Of a stretch of 64,000 nucleotides of DNA, positions 38,342-47,099 are shown piece by piece. The notes beneath the pieces are model-generated. The model was not told the DNA's origin. It saw only the letters and a program-made list of their open reading frames with translations, and searched no databases. Position 1 is the stretch's first letter. Each line of letters starts with the position of its first letter. Position numbers and translations under genes: made by a program. Origin of the DNA: Empedobacter tilapiae (GTDB taxonomy: Bacteria; Bacteroidota; Bacteroidia; Flavobacteriales; Weeksellaceae); contig NZ_SRPE01000005.1 in assembly GCF_004785645.1 (NCBI RefSeq), positions 62,001 through 126,000 of the forward strand, read 5' to 3'.

Positions 38342-38361
38342 CTTATAAATTACTTTATAAG
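38342..38361. repeat. Inverted repeat upstream of the RND efflux gene, candidate operator
   Basis: CTTATAAA (38342-38349), TTAC, TTTATAAG (38354-38361): a perfect 8-bp dyad 27 nt before the ATG at 38389. It could be a regulator-binding site or a small hairpin in the mRNA. Confidence 0.5.
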
Positions 38362-38388
38362 TAAAATATTAATCTATTTAATTTTACG

Positions 38389-41300
38389 ATGTTAAATAAA
38401 ATTATTGATTTTTCAATCAAAAATAAATTCATCGTGGGTTTGTTTACTTTAGCACTAATAATTTTTGGTATTTATGAAGTAACGCGTTTACCCATTGATG
38501 CACAACCTGATATCACATCAAATCAGGTACAAGTAATAACTGTTGCTCCATCATTTAGTGCAGAGGACATAGAACGATTGGTTACATATCCCGTAGAACA
38601 AGCTAACTCAAATATTGCTGGTATCACAGAAATTAGAAGTTTTTCTCGTTTTGGTTTATCATTAGTCACAATTGTTTTCACAGATAAAACAGATATCTAC
38701 TGGGCTAGACAACAGGTCAGCGAACGCTTAGCTAAAGTAAAAGATGAAATTCCTGATGGAATTGGACAACCTGAATTAGGACCTATTTCAACAGGATTAG
38801 GTGAAATTTATCAATATGTAGTTCGTCCTGCGGAAGGATATGAAGATCAGTATAATGAAACTGAACTAAGAACTATTCAAGATTGGATAGTTAGGCGCCA
38901 ATTATTAGGTGTTGAAGGTGTTGCTGATGTAAGTAGTTTTGGTGGAAAATTAAAACAGTACGAAATTGCTGTCAATCCCCAACGTTTACAATCATTCAAT
39001 CTGACTATAAATAATCTGTTTGAAGCCCTTTCTTCAAACAATCAAAATACAGGTGGAGCCTATATAGAAAAAGGACCTACATCCTTATTTATTCGTTCTG
39101 AAGGTCTAATCGGAAAAACAGAAGATATTGAAAATATAATAGTAAAACAATCTTCTAATGGAATTCCTGTCTTAATGAAAGATGTAGCAGATATCAAAAT
39201 GGGATATGCTACACGATATGGAGCAATGACTTATAATGGAAAACAAGAAGTTTCAGGAGCTGTTGTAATGATGCTTAAAGGAGCTAATAGTAATGATGTT
39301 GTCCAAAATGTTCAAAAACGAATAGAAGAAATCAAGAAGACTTTACCAGAAGGAGTCGTTATAGAACCATTTTTAGATCGCAAAAAAATGGTAGATAATA
39401 CAATTCATACTGTAGAAGTAAATTTGCTAGAAGGAGCATTAATTGTTGTTTTTATTTTAGTCATTTTCTTAGGTAATTTAAGAGCTGGATTCATTGTAGC
39501 ATCAGTTATTCCTTTAGCTATGTTATTCGCTATTATTATGATGAATCTTTTTGGCATCGGAGGAAATCTAATGAGTTTAGGAGCATTAGATTTTGGACTT
39601 ATTGTCGACGGAGCTGTAATTATTGTTGAAGCAGCAATGCATCAATTAGCACATAGTAAAAAATTTGGGATAAATAATAAACTATCTCAAAAAGACATGA
39701 ACCAAACAGTTGGTACAGCTGCAAAAAAAATGGTAAACTCTGCCGTTTTTGGGCAAATAATTATTTTGATTGTTTACTTACCAATTTTAACACTACAAGG
39801 AATCGAAGGCAAAATGTTCAAACCTATGGCTCAGACAGTTTCATTTGCTTTAATAGGTGCATTTATTTTATCATTAACTTATGTCCCAATGATGAGTAGC
39901 TTATTCTTAAGTAAAAAGAAAAAAATAAAACCTAGTTTTTCTGATCGAACACTTGAGAAAGTCGAGAAATTTCATCAGAAATTTTTAATTAAAGCATTTC
40001 GTCGAAAAAAAATTATCTTAGGAACTGTTTTACTTCTTTTCACTTCTGCTATTTTCATTATGTCAAGATTAGGAGGTGAATTTATTCCAGCTTTAGAAGA
40101 AGGAGATTTTGCTGTAGAAGCAAGAATTTTACCAGGAAGTAATCTCTCAACAACAATAGAATATACAAATAGAGCTTCTAAAATTCTAAAAGAGCGTTTT
40201 CCAGAAGTCGAAATGGTTGTAGCTAAAATTGGATCAGGAGAAATACCCACAGATCCTATGCCAATGGAAGCTGGAGATTTAATTGTTGTTCTTAAACCTA
40301 AAAAGGAATGGACTTCAGCTAAAACATTTCCTGAATTGGCCGATAAAATGACAAAAGAATTAGAAGTTGTTTCTGGACTTTCAGTTGGATTCCAGTTTCC
40401 TGTACAAATGCGTTTTAATGAATTAATGACTGGAGCAAGACAAGATGTTGTTGTGAAAATTTTTGGTGAAAATTTAGATAGTTTAGTTTCTAATGCTAAT
40501 AAAATTGGTAAAATTGTCAATACCGTTCAAGGCGCTCAAGATTTATATATAGAACCAATAAATGGAACTCCACAAGTTGTCATTGACTTTGATCGTTCTT
40601 TGTTAGCTCAATATGGTTTAAATATAGGCGACGCTAATCGAATTATTAATATGGCCTTTGCAGGACAATCGACAGGACAAGTTTTTGAAGGAGAGAAACG
40701 TTTTGATCTAGTTGTTCGTTTAGCTGATGACAAACGTTCGAATATTGATGATATCAAAAATTTATTAATACCAACTCCAGCTGGAATTCAAATTCCATTA
40801 CAACAGATAGCTAATGTTGCATATAAAAATACGCCAAACCAAATTCAACGAGAAGATGCGAAACGTCGTATTGTTGTTGGCTTTAATGTAAAAGGAAGAG
40901 ATGTAGAAAGTGTTGTACAAGAATTACAACAAAAAGTTGATTCAAATATCAAACTTCCTACAGGTTATTACACAACATATGGTGGTGCGTTTGAAAATTT
41001 AAATCACGCAAAAGCTCGTTTAGGAATTGCCGTTCCAGTAGCTTTAATTTTAATTTTTGTACTACTATTTTTTGCATTCAACTCTATAAAAGAAAGTTTA
41101 TTAATCTATACCGCAATTCCATTATCTTCAATAGGAGGAATCTTTCTATTAGCAGCTCGCGACATGCCTTTTAGTATAAGTGCAGGAATAGGTTTTATTG
41201 CTCTTTTTGGAATCGCTGTTTTGAATGGAATTGTACTAATTTCTGAATATAACAGACTAAAAAAAAGCGGAATAACAAGCCCTATCCATACTGTATTGAT

Positions 41301-42714
41301 AGGAACACGAACACGTTTACGTCCAGTATTAATGACAGCTGCTGTAGCCTCATTAGGTTTTCTACCAATGGCTTTAAGTAACGGTTCTGGAGCTGAAGTC
41401 CAACGACCTTTAGCTACTGTCGTTATTGGAGGATTAATAGGAGCAACATTCCTTACTTTATTTGTTTTACCAATATTATATGTTATGTTTGAAAATATTC
41501 ATTTTACAAAAAGAAAAGGAAATACTAAAATTCCTTCTGTTATAATTCTTGTTTTCTTTTTATTTGGCTCTTTCGCTATGGCGCAAGAACGTCTTTCTTT
41601 TGATGAGGTTGTAAGACTTGCAGAATCCTCTAATCTAGAAATTAAACAATCAGAATTGAATACAGTATATTTTCAAAAAAATGTTTACGCAAATCGTTCA
41701 CTTCAACCTTTAGATATTTCTGCTGAATTAGGACAAGTTAATTCAGGAGAGTTTGATTCTAAATTCACAATTTCTCAAGCCTTTCAATTCCCTATTGTTT
41801 TTAAAAGACAAAAAGCATTAAACGAACAATTAATTACTACTTCGAAAGCAAATGAAAAATTGACAAAAGCTGATATTAAGCAACGTTTAGCTAATTTGTA
41901 TGTGAATATGCAAAATATAGAGTTGCAATATGATTTACTCAAAGAAAATGAAATGATTTATCAAGAGTTTTTGAAGAAAGCTAATTTGCGTTTAAAGAAA
42001 GGCGAATCTAATCGTAGCGAAGTTTCAACAGCGGTTATTCAATTAAAATCAATTCAAAATCAAATGAAATTAAGCGAAGTTGAATTAGAAAACACTTCAC
42101 GACAAATTCAGTTTTTAACAAATTCTACAATCAAAATTTACCCAACAAAAAGTAGTATTAATTGGAACGAGATTGCAGGAATAGAAATTTCTACTTCTCA
42201 TCCGATATTGAAATTAGCTGAACAAAATATTCAGACTTCTACATTAGAAACTGAAGTTGAAAAATCTAAAAAAAATCCTATCTTAACAGTTGGTTATTCT
42301 AATCAAAGTTTTTCTGATTTGAATCAAAATAGATACAATTCATTCCAAGTCGGAGTTGGTTTACCTCTCTTCAATAAAAGTATAAATTCTTCAATAGAAG
42401 CTTCGAAAGTAAAAGTAGATATCGCAAAACAATCATATATATTACAACAATCAAAAATGCAACAAGATTTTGATATTTTGAAAAACAAAATAGATGTTTA
42501 TAATAATATTGTTACCGATTTTGAGAAAACTCAGATTCCTGCTTCAGACGATTTACAAAAAACAATTAATCGACAATTATTAGAAGGTGAAATTAATTTT
42601 TTGGATTGGGTTATCTTAAACAATCAAATTATTGAAGTAAAAACAAAGTTTTTAGAAGCTAAAAACTTACGTGAACAAACATATGCCGAAATGACTTATT
42701 ATACTGCTGAATAA
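38389..42714 (+). CDS. CusA/CzcA heavy-metal RND pump fused to a TolC-like outer-membrane factor
   Basis: 1441 residues, about 400 longer than a normal RND pump. Residues 1-1045 are the pump: LPIDAQPDITSNQVQVIT, membrane proton-relay motif LDFGLIVDGAVIIVEAA (Asp401 and Asp407), and RLRPVLMTAAVASLGFLPMA. It exports Cu/Ag or Zn/Co/Cd class metals using the proton gradient; the metal cannot be fixed. Residues about 1050-1065 are an extra hydrophobic segment ending in FAMA-Q, like a signal peptide with cleavage after Ala1065. Residues 1066-1441 are a TolC/CzcC-like outer-membrane factor (RLSFDEVVRLAESSN). The reading frame is continuous with no internal stop. It lies 1 nt before the adaptor gene. 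Confidence 0.93.
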   Translation: MLNKIIDFSIKNKFIVGLFTLALIIFGIYEVTRLPIDAQPDITSNQVQVITVAPSFSAEDIERLVTYPVEQANSNIAGITEIRSFSRFGLSLVTIVFTDKTDIYWARQQVSERLAKVKDEIPDGIGQPELGPISTGLGEIYQYVVRPAEGYEDQYNETELRTIQDWIVRRQLLGVEGVADVSSFGGKLKQYEIAVNPQRLQSFNLTINNLFEALSSNNQNTGGAYIEKGPTSLFIRSEGLIGKTEDIENIIVKQSSNGIPVLMKDVADIKMGYATRYGAMTYNGKQEVSGAVVMMLKGANSNDVVQNVQKRIEEIKKTLPEGVVIEPFLDRKKMVDNTIHTVEVNLLEGALIVVFILVIFLGNLRAGFIVASVIPLAMLFAIIMMNLFGIGGNLMSLGALDFGLIVDGAVIIVEAAMHQLAHSKKFGINNKLSQKDMNQTVGTAAKKMVNSAVFGQIIILIVYLPILTLQGIEGKMFKPMAQTVSFALIGAFILSLTYVPMMSSLFLSKKKKIKPSFSDRTLEKVEKFHQKFLIKAFRRKKIILGTVLLLFTSAIFIMSRLGGEFIPALEEGDFAVEARILPGSNLSTTIEYTNRASKILKERFPEVEMVVAKIGSGEIPTDPMPMEAGDLIVVLKPKKEWTSAKTFPELADKMTKELEVVSGLSVGFQFPVQMRFNELMTGARQDVVVKIFGENLDSLVSNANKIGKIVNTVQGAQDLYIEPINGTPQVVIDFDRSLLAQYGLNIGDANRIINMAFAGQSTGQVFEGEKRFDLVVRLADDKRSNIDDIKNLLIPTPAGIQIPLQQIANVAYKNTPNQIQREDAKRRIVVGFNVKGRDVESVVQELQQKVDSNIKLPTGYYTTYGGAFENLNHAKARLGIAVPVALILIFVLLFFAFNSIKESLLIYTAIPLSSIGGIFLLAARDMPFSISAGIGFIALFGIAVLNGIVLISEYNRLKKSGITSPIHTVLIGTRTRLRPVLMTAAVASLGFLPMALSNGSGAEVQRPLATVVIGGLIGATFLTLFVLPILYVMFENIHFTKRKGNTKIPSVIILVFFLFGSFAMAQERLSFDEVVRLAESSNLEIKQSELNTVYFQKNVYANRSLQPLDISAELGQVNSGEFDSKFTISQAFQFPIVFKRQKALNEQLITTSKANEKLTKADIKQRLANLYVNMQNIELQYDLLKENEMIYQEFLKKANLRLKKGESNRSEVSTAVIQLKSIQNQMKLSEVELENTSRQIQFLTNSTIKIYPTKSSINWNEIAGIEISTSHPILKLAEQNIQTSTLETEVEKSKKNPILTVGYSNQSFSDLNQNRYNSFQVGVGLPLFNKSINSSIEASKVKVDIAKQSYILQQSKMQQDFDILKNKIDVYNNIVTDFEKTQIPASDDLQKTINRQLLEGEINFLDWVILNNQIIEVKTKFLEAKNLREQTYAEMTYYTAE

Positions 42715-42715
42715 C

Positions 42716-43849
42716 ATGAAAAAATATATTTTAATCCTTTGTACAACATTTACTGTGGTTAGTTGTAGCAAAGAAAACACGAAACAAGAAGAGCGGAAAC
42801 AAGAAATAGTTTCTACTTCTATTTTAAAATTAACAGATGCTCAATTAAATAATTTTGAAATAGATACAGCATCTTTTCAAAATCAAAATTTACCAACAAC
42901 CATTCGTTTGAATGCTAAAACAGCTGTTACTCCTGAAAATACAATTTCTATTACAAATGCTTTTGGTGGCTATGTAAAACGTATTGCTCTAATTCCTGGA
43001 AATTATGTTAGTAAAGGGCAAGTCCTGGTTGTTCTAGAAGATCCACAATATATTCAAATGCAAGAAGATTATTTAACAACAAAAGCTTTGTTAGAACAAG
43101 CTAATGCTGATTATACGCGTCAAAAAGATTTGAATGCAGAGCAAGCTGCTAGTGATAAAGTGATGCAACAAGCAAAAGCAACGCGTCAATCATTAATGGT
43201 TAAAAAAAGTTCTTTAGAACAAAAGTTAAGATTAATGAATATCAATCCTGCAACCGTTTCGTTAAATAACATTAAACGTACAATCAATGTTTATTCACCA
43301 ATTAGTGGAATGGTTAGTCAAGTTTTTGCAAATACGGGACAATATGTTTCATCTGCAGATGCTATGTTAGAAATTATTAATCCAGATCGTTCATTATTAA
43401 ATATAAAAGTATTTGAAAAAGATTTGGGAAACATTCAAATAAGTCAACCATTAATAGCTTATACGAACGCCAAACCTGATCAAAAATTAAATGCTCAAAT
43501 TACAGCTATTTCAAATCAGGTAAATGAAGACGGAACAGTTGATGTTTTTGCGAAAATAACAAATACTAATGGAACTCGACTGACTGCAAATATGTATTTC
43601 AACATAGAACTACAAGTGAATTCTTTGAATGCAAATGTTTTACCAGAAGAAGCTGTAGTCCATTTTGAAGGAAAAGATTATGCTTTTGAACAACAAAATA
43701 AAAATCAATTTCGTTTAACTCCTGTCGAAATTGGAGCTTCAGTAAACAAGTATATTGAAATTAAATCACCTCAAAACACAGGTAAAATATACGTAACAAA
43801 AGGAGCTTATAATCTATTGAATGCTTTAAAAAATAACGAAGAAGAGTAA
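42716..43849 (+). CDS. Periplasmic adaptor (CusB/CzcB-like, RND membrane fusion protein)
   Basis: 377 residues. Lipobox VVSC with Cys17, so probably anchored in the inner membrane. The biotinyl-lipoyl-like hybrid domain is GGYVKRIALIPGNYVSKGQVLVVLEDPQ and INVYSPISGMVSQVFANTGQYVSSADAMLEI, separated by a helical hairpin (about 110-165); beta-barrel and membrane-proximal domains follow. It links the pump to the outer-membrane factor. No N-terminal metal-binding domain or C-terminal heavy-metal domain is seen. ATG 1 nt after the pump stop. Confidence 0.93.
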   Translation: MKKYILILCTTFTVVSCSKENTKQEERKQEIVSTSILKLTDAQLNNFEIDTASFQNQNLPTTIRLNAKTAVTPENTISITNAFGGYVKRIALIPGNYVSKGQVLVVLEDPQYIQMQEDYLTTKALLEQANADYTRQKDLNAEQAASDKVMQQAKATRQSLMVKKSSLEQKLRLMNINPATVSLNNIKRTINVYSPISGMVSQVFANTGQYVSSADAMLEIINPDRSLLNIKVFEKDLGNIQISQPLIAYTNAKPDQKLNAQITAISNQVNEDGTVDVFAKITNTNGTRLTANMYFNIELQVNSLNANVLPEEAVVHFEGKDYAFEQQNKNQFRLTPVEIGASVNKYIEIKSPQNTGKIYVTKGAYNLLNALKNNEEE

Positions 43850-43870
43850 TTTTATTTTAAAATCTTAAAT

Positions 43871-43904
43871 AAAAAAACGAGTGATAATAATCACTCGTTT
43901 TTTT
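43871..43904. terminator. Bidirectional intrinsic terminator after the metal-efflux operon
   Basis: A7 CGAGTGA (43871-43884), loop TAATAA, TCACTCG T7 (43891-43904): a 14-bp perfect stem between convergent genes. Confidence 0.9.
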
Positions 43905-43943
43905 ATTATTTATTTCATCTATTTTACAATAAACGATGATATT

Positions 43944-44708
43944 TTAAAACCCTTCGAAAACACCCAAACCAAATAAAGCAAAATCGTATTTTACAGGATC
44001 ATTAGCATCCATTTCTCTCAATTTTGTATCGAGTTCTTTCAATGCTTTTGCATCATTTTGTTTTCGAGTCAGAATATTTAATTTTCGTGCAACATTACCA
44101 GAATGTACATCCAAAGGGCATGAAAGAATAGAAGTTGGAATGGATTTCCAAATTCCTAAATCAACACCTTGTTTATCATCACGAATCATCCAACGCAAAT
44201 ACATATTGATACGCTTTGCAGCCGAATTATTCAACGGATCTGAAATATGTTTAGATGTTCGAGTTGGATGCTCTATTTCAAAAAAAGTTTGTTTGAAATT
44301 CGAAATGGATGTTTGCATTGAATCTGAAGTTTGATGTTTTGCAAAAACTTGTTCCAATCCGTCATGATTTTGATAAATGTTACGAAGCGATTGCATGAAG
44401 AATTTCAAATCATCACTATTGAATGTTCTATGAACAAATCCATCTAAATTTTCTAAATCATTTTCAGAGAAATTCATCACAAAATCGTAAGGCGAATTTC
44501 CCATCAACTGCATCATTTTATTCGCATTATTGATAATCATTTTACGATTTCCCCACGCAATTGTTGCCGTTAAAAACCCAGCAATTTCAATATCTTCTTT
44601 CGCAGAAAATCTATGCGGAATCTGTACTGGATCAGAATCGATAAAGTCTAATGTATTATATTGAAGAACTTTTTCGTCTAAAAAATCCTTTATTTCTTTT
44701 TGATTCAT
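43944..44708 (-). CDS. TIGR02757 family protein (DUF2400)
   Basis: 254 residues, cytosolic. Motifs include DPVQIPHRFSAKEDIEIAGFLTATIAWGNRKMI, KRINMYLRWMIRDDKQGVDLGIWK, LSCPLDVHSGNVARKLNILTRKQND and a C-terminal DPVKYDFALFGLGVFE. The RMNLFLRWMVR...D.G.W...L..PLD.H....A..LGL pattern recalls helix-hairpin-helix DNA glycosylases (Ogg1/EndoIII-like fold) without the iron-sulfur cluster, but the function is not established. It follows directly after the LolD-like gene with no gap. Confidence 0.88.
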   Translation of the reverse strand: MNQKEIKDFLDEKVLQYNTLDFIDSDPVQIPHRFSAKEDIEIAGFLTATIAWGNRKMIINNANKMMQLMGNSPYDFVMNFSENDLENLDGFVHRTFNSDDLKFFMQSLRNIYQNHDGLEQVFAKHQTSDSMQTSISNFKQTFFEIEHPTRTSKHISDPLNNSAAKRINMYLRWMIRDDKQGVDLGIWKSIPTSILSCPLDVHSGNVARKLNILTRKQNDAKALKELDTKLREMDANDPVKYDFALFGLGVFEGF

Positions 44709-45383
44709 TTAGATTTCAGTTTGAAAAATTCCATCAGCCATCACCAATTTTCGATCGGTCATATTTGCTAACTCTTCATTATGCGTCACAATGACAAAAG
44801 TTTGCCCAAATTCGTTTCGAAGATTGAAAAATAATTCGTGTAATTCTTCAGCATTTTTCGAATCTAAATTACCCGAAGGTTCATCAGCAAAAACAACTTT
44901 TGGTTGATTGATTAGTGCACGAGCAACTGCTACACGTTGTTGTTCTCCTCCAGAAAGTTGATTCGGTTTATGCGTTAATCGGTGCGAAAGTCCTAAATAA
45001 GACATCAACTCTTTTGCACGCTTTTCGGCTTCTGCTTTTTTTGTTTTCTTGATAAAAGCTGGAATACAAATATTTTCTATTGCATTAAATTCTGGCAACA
45101 ATTGATGAAACTGAAAAATGAATCCAATGTTTTCGTTACGAAATTTAGATAAATCGCGATCGTTTAATTTCGTAATATCTTGTCCCGCAATCTGTATAGA
45201 AGTATTATATTTCTTTGGTTCAGAACTTTTTTCTAATGTTCCTAAAATTTGAAGCAAAGTTGTTTTTCCTGCTCCTGAAGCACCAACTATAGAAACAATT
45301 TCTTTCTCTGCAATAGATAATGAAACATTTTTTAACACTTCTAATTCACCAAATTTCTTAACAATATTTTCTGCCTTTATCAT
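44709..45383 (-). CDS. lolD: LolD-like ABC transporter ATP-binding protein
   Basis: 224 residues. Walker [10 protein letters not shown] (34-42), Q-loop [17 protein letters not shown], signature [15 protein letters not shown], Walker [14 protein letters not shown], switch His VIVTHNEEL. The [13 protein letters not shown] stretch fits the LolD/MacB branch that drives lipoprotein release from the inner membrane with LolCE. No LolC/E permease is encoded next to it, so the partner is elsewhere. The gene abuts the TIGR02757 gene. The 297-nt stretch before it (45384-45680) holds the sucC promoter and AT-rich sequence. Confidence 0.85.
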   Translation of the reverse strand: MIKAENIVKKFGELEVLKNVSLSIAEKEIVSIVGASGAGKTTLLQILGTLEKSSEPKKYNTSIQIAGQDITKLNDRDLSKFRNENIGFIFQFHQLLPEFNAIENICIPAFIKKTKKAEAEKRAKELMSYLGLSHRLTHKPNQLSGGEQQRVAVARALINQPKVVFADEPSGNLDSKNAEELHELFFNLRNEFGQTFVIVTHNEELANMTDRKLVMADGIFQTEI

Positions 45384-45652
45384 GGTGTAAAGATATAAAT
45401 TAAGTCGTAAGTGTTTAGTTATAAATTTTAAGTTTTTGATTAATGATTAGTAATTATTCAAAATTATCTCTACTAACTACATTAGTTTTTGGTGTACTTC
45501 ATACGATTTAAAATTTATATAATATTTGTTTTGACTTTCTATATCATTAATATTCGTATCTTGTGGCATCAAAATAAATAATTTTATTTGCTTTTTTAGC
45601 ATAAGCTGATAAAATTAATATGGCAAAATTTAGAATACATCAACAATATTTT

Positions 45653-45660
45653 TATTTTTG
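45653..45660 (+). promoter_or_regulatory. Promoter -7 box (TATTTTTG) of sucC
   Basis: TATTTTTG ending 20 nt before the ATG at 45681. Fits TAnnTTTG. Confidence 0.55.
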
Positions 45661-45680
45661 TAATTGAAAAATCAAAAAAA

Positions 45681-46874
45681 ATGAATCTTCACGAATATCA
45701 AGGAAAAGAAATTCTTAGTAAATATGGTGTAAAAGTACAACGTGGTATCGTTGCTACTACACCAGAAGAAGCTGTAGAAGCTGCTAAAAAGTTAACTGAA
45801 CAAACTGGTACAGGTTGGCATGTTGTAAAAGCACAAGTACACGCAGGTGGTCGTGGAAAAGGTGGTGGAGTAAAGCTTGCTAAAAACTTGGACGAAGTTA
45901 AAGAGAAAGCAAACGAAATCATCGGAATGCAATTAGTTACGCCTCAGACTTCGGCTGAAGGGAAAAAAGTTCATCAAGTTTTAATCGCTGAAGATGTTTA
46001 TTATCCAGGTGAATCTGAAACTGAAGAATACTATGTTTCTGTATTATTAGATCGTGCAACTGGTAAAAACATGATTATGTATTCTACTGAAGGTGGAATG
46101 GATATCGAGGAAGTTGCTGAATCTACTCCAGATAAAATCTTTACAGAGGAGATCGATCCAGCTGTAGGAATCCAAGGTTTCCAAGCGCGTAAAGTTGCTT
46201 TTAACTTAGGTTTATCAGGAAACGCTTTCAAAGATGGTGTTAAATTTATCACTGCTTTATATAATGCATACGTTGCAATTGACGCTTCTATGTTCGAAAT
46301 TAACCCAGTTCTTAAAACATCTGATGATCAAATTATCGCTGTAGATGCTAAAGTATCTATTGATGATAACTCATTATTCCGTCATGCAGATATCGCTGCT
46401 TTACGTGATACAAGAGAAGAAGATCCAACAGAAGTTGAAGCTGGAGAAGCTGGATTAAACTTCGTAAAATTAGACGGTAACGTAGGATGTATGGTTAACG
46501 GAGCTGGTTTAGCAATGGCAACTATGGATATCATCAAATTATCTGGTGGTAACCCTGCAAACTTCTTAGACGTTGGTGGTACTGCTGATGCTGAGCGTGT
46601 AGAAAAAGGTTTCCGTATTATCTTAAAAGATAAAAATGTAAAAGCTATCTTAATCAACATTTTTGGTGGTATTGTACGTTGTGACCGTGTTGCTCAAGGT
46701 ATTTTAGATGCTTACAACAATATGGGTGACGAAATTAATGTGCCAATTATTGTTCGTTTACAAGGAACAAATGCAGAAATCGCTAAGAAAATGATTGATG
46801 AATCAGGTTTCGCTGTTCACTCGGCTATCACATTAAAAGACGCTGCTGATAAAGTAGAAGAATTAGTAGGTTAA
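45681..46874 (+). CDS. sucC: Succinate-CoA ligase, ADP-forming, beta subunit
   Basis: 397 residues, normal length. TCA-cycle enzyme making ATP or GTP from succinyl-CoA. An ATP-grasp domain starts MNLHEYQGKEILSKYGVKVQRG, with VVKAQVHAGGRGKGGGVKLA; the C-terminal CoA-ligase domain has GNVGCMVNGAGLAMATMD, GGNPANFLDVGGTAD and NIFGGIVRCDRVAQGI. Codon use is noticeably richer in G and C third positions than in neighbours, as expected for a highly expressed gene. The alpha subunit sucD is not next to it; a terminator follows. Confidence 0.97.
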   Translation: MNLHEYQGKEILSKYGVKVQRGIVATTPEEAVEAAKKLTEQTGTGWHVVKAQVHAGGRGKGGGVKLAKNLDEVKEKANEIIGMQLVTPQTSAEGKKVHQVLIAEDVYYPGESETEEYYVSVLLDRATGKNMIMYSTEGGMDIEEVAESTPDKIFTEEIDPAVGIQGFQARKVAFNLGLSGNAFKDGVKFITALYNAYVAIDASMFEINPVLKTSDDQIIAVDAKVSIDDNSLFRHADIAALRDTREEDPTEVEAGEAGLNFVKLDGNVGCMVNGAGLAMATMDIIKLSGGNPANFLDVGGTADAERVEKGFRIILKDKNVKAILINIFGGIVRCDRVAQGILDAYNNMGDEINVPIIVRLQGTNAEIAKKMIDESGFAVHSAITLKDAADKVEELVG

Positions 46875-46897
46875 GATTTAACTTATTTACAATATAT

Positions 46898-46928
46898 AAA
46901 ACCTCTCAAAGAATTTTTGAGAGGTTTT
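46898..46928 (+). terminator. Intrinsic terminator of sucC
   Basis: AAAACCTCTCAAA (46898-46910), loop GAATT, TTTGAGAGGTTTT (46916-46928) and further T residues. Confidence 0.9.
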
Positions 46929-46980
46929 TTTGTGGATATTATTTTGCATTTAATAATATAGTGAAATATTCTATACATAG

Positions 46981-46995
46981 CTACTACTGTAGTAG
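46981..46995. repeat. Short palindrome in the region before the large T9SS gene
   Basis: CTACTAC-T-GTAGTAG, a 7-bp dyad around a single base, about 105 nt before the ATG at 47100. A related half-site (TACTAC) occurs at 47059-47064. It may be an operator; nothing else supports it. I see no clear TAnnTTTG box in 46929-47099. Confidence 0.35.
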
Positions 46996-47099
46996 ATAAT
47001 TTTAAAAATACCAGCATGTAAGATTACTATATAAACATTTGTAAATCAATAAATAAAATACTACTTTAGTTGAAATTAATATTAACCTAAATAAACCTT

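Noticed and set aside
39975-40520. 181-residue antisense frame inside the RND gene
   Set aside because: No start signal, no family motif, and it lies wholly within a well-supported coding region.
41500-41600. Assembly error or lost stop codon joining the RND pump and outer-membrane factor
   Set aside because: The frame is continuous, the junction encodes a proper signal peptide, and such fusions are common in Bacteroidota; a real fusion is the better explanation.
45698-46660. Three long antisense frames opposite sucC
   Set aside because: They mirror the biased codon use of a highly expressed gene; their translations are Pro/Ser/Thr-rich with no family resemblance and sucC is complete on the other strand.
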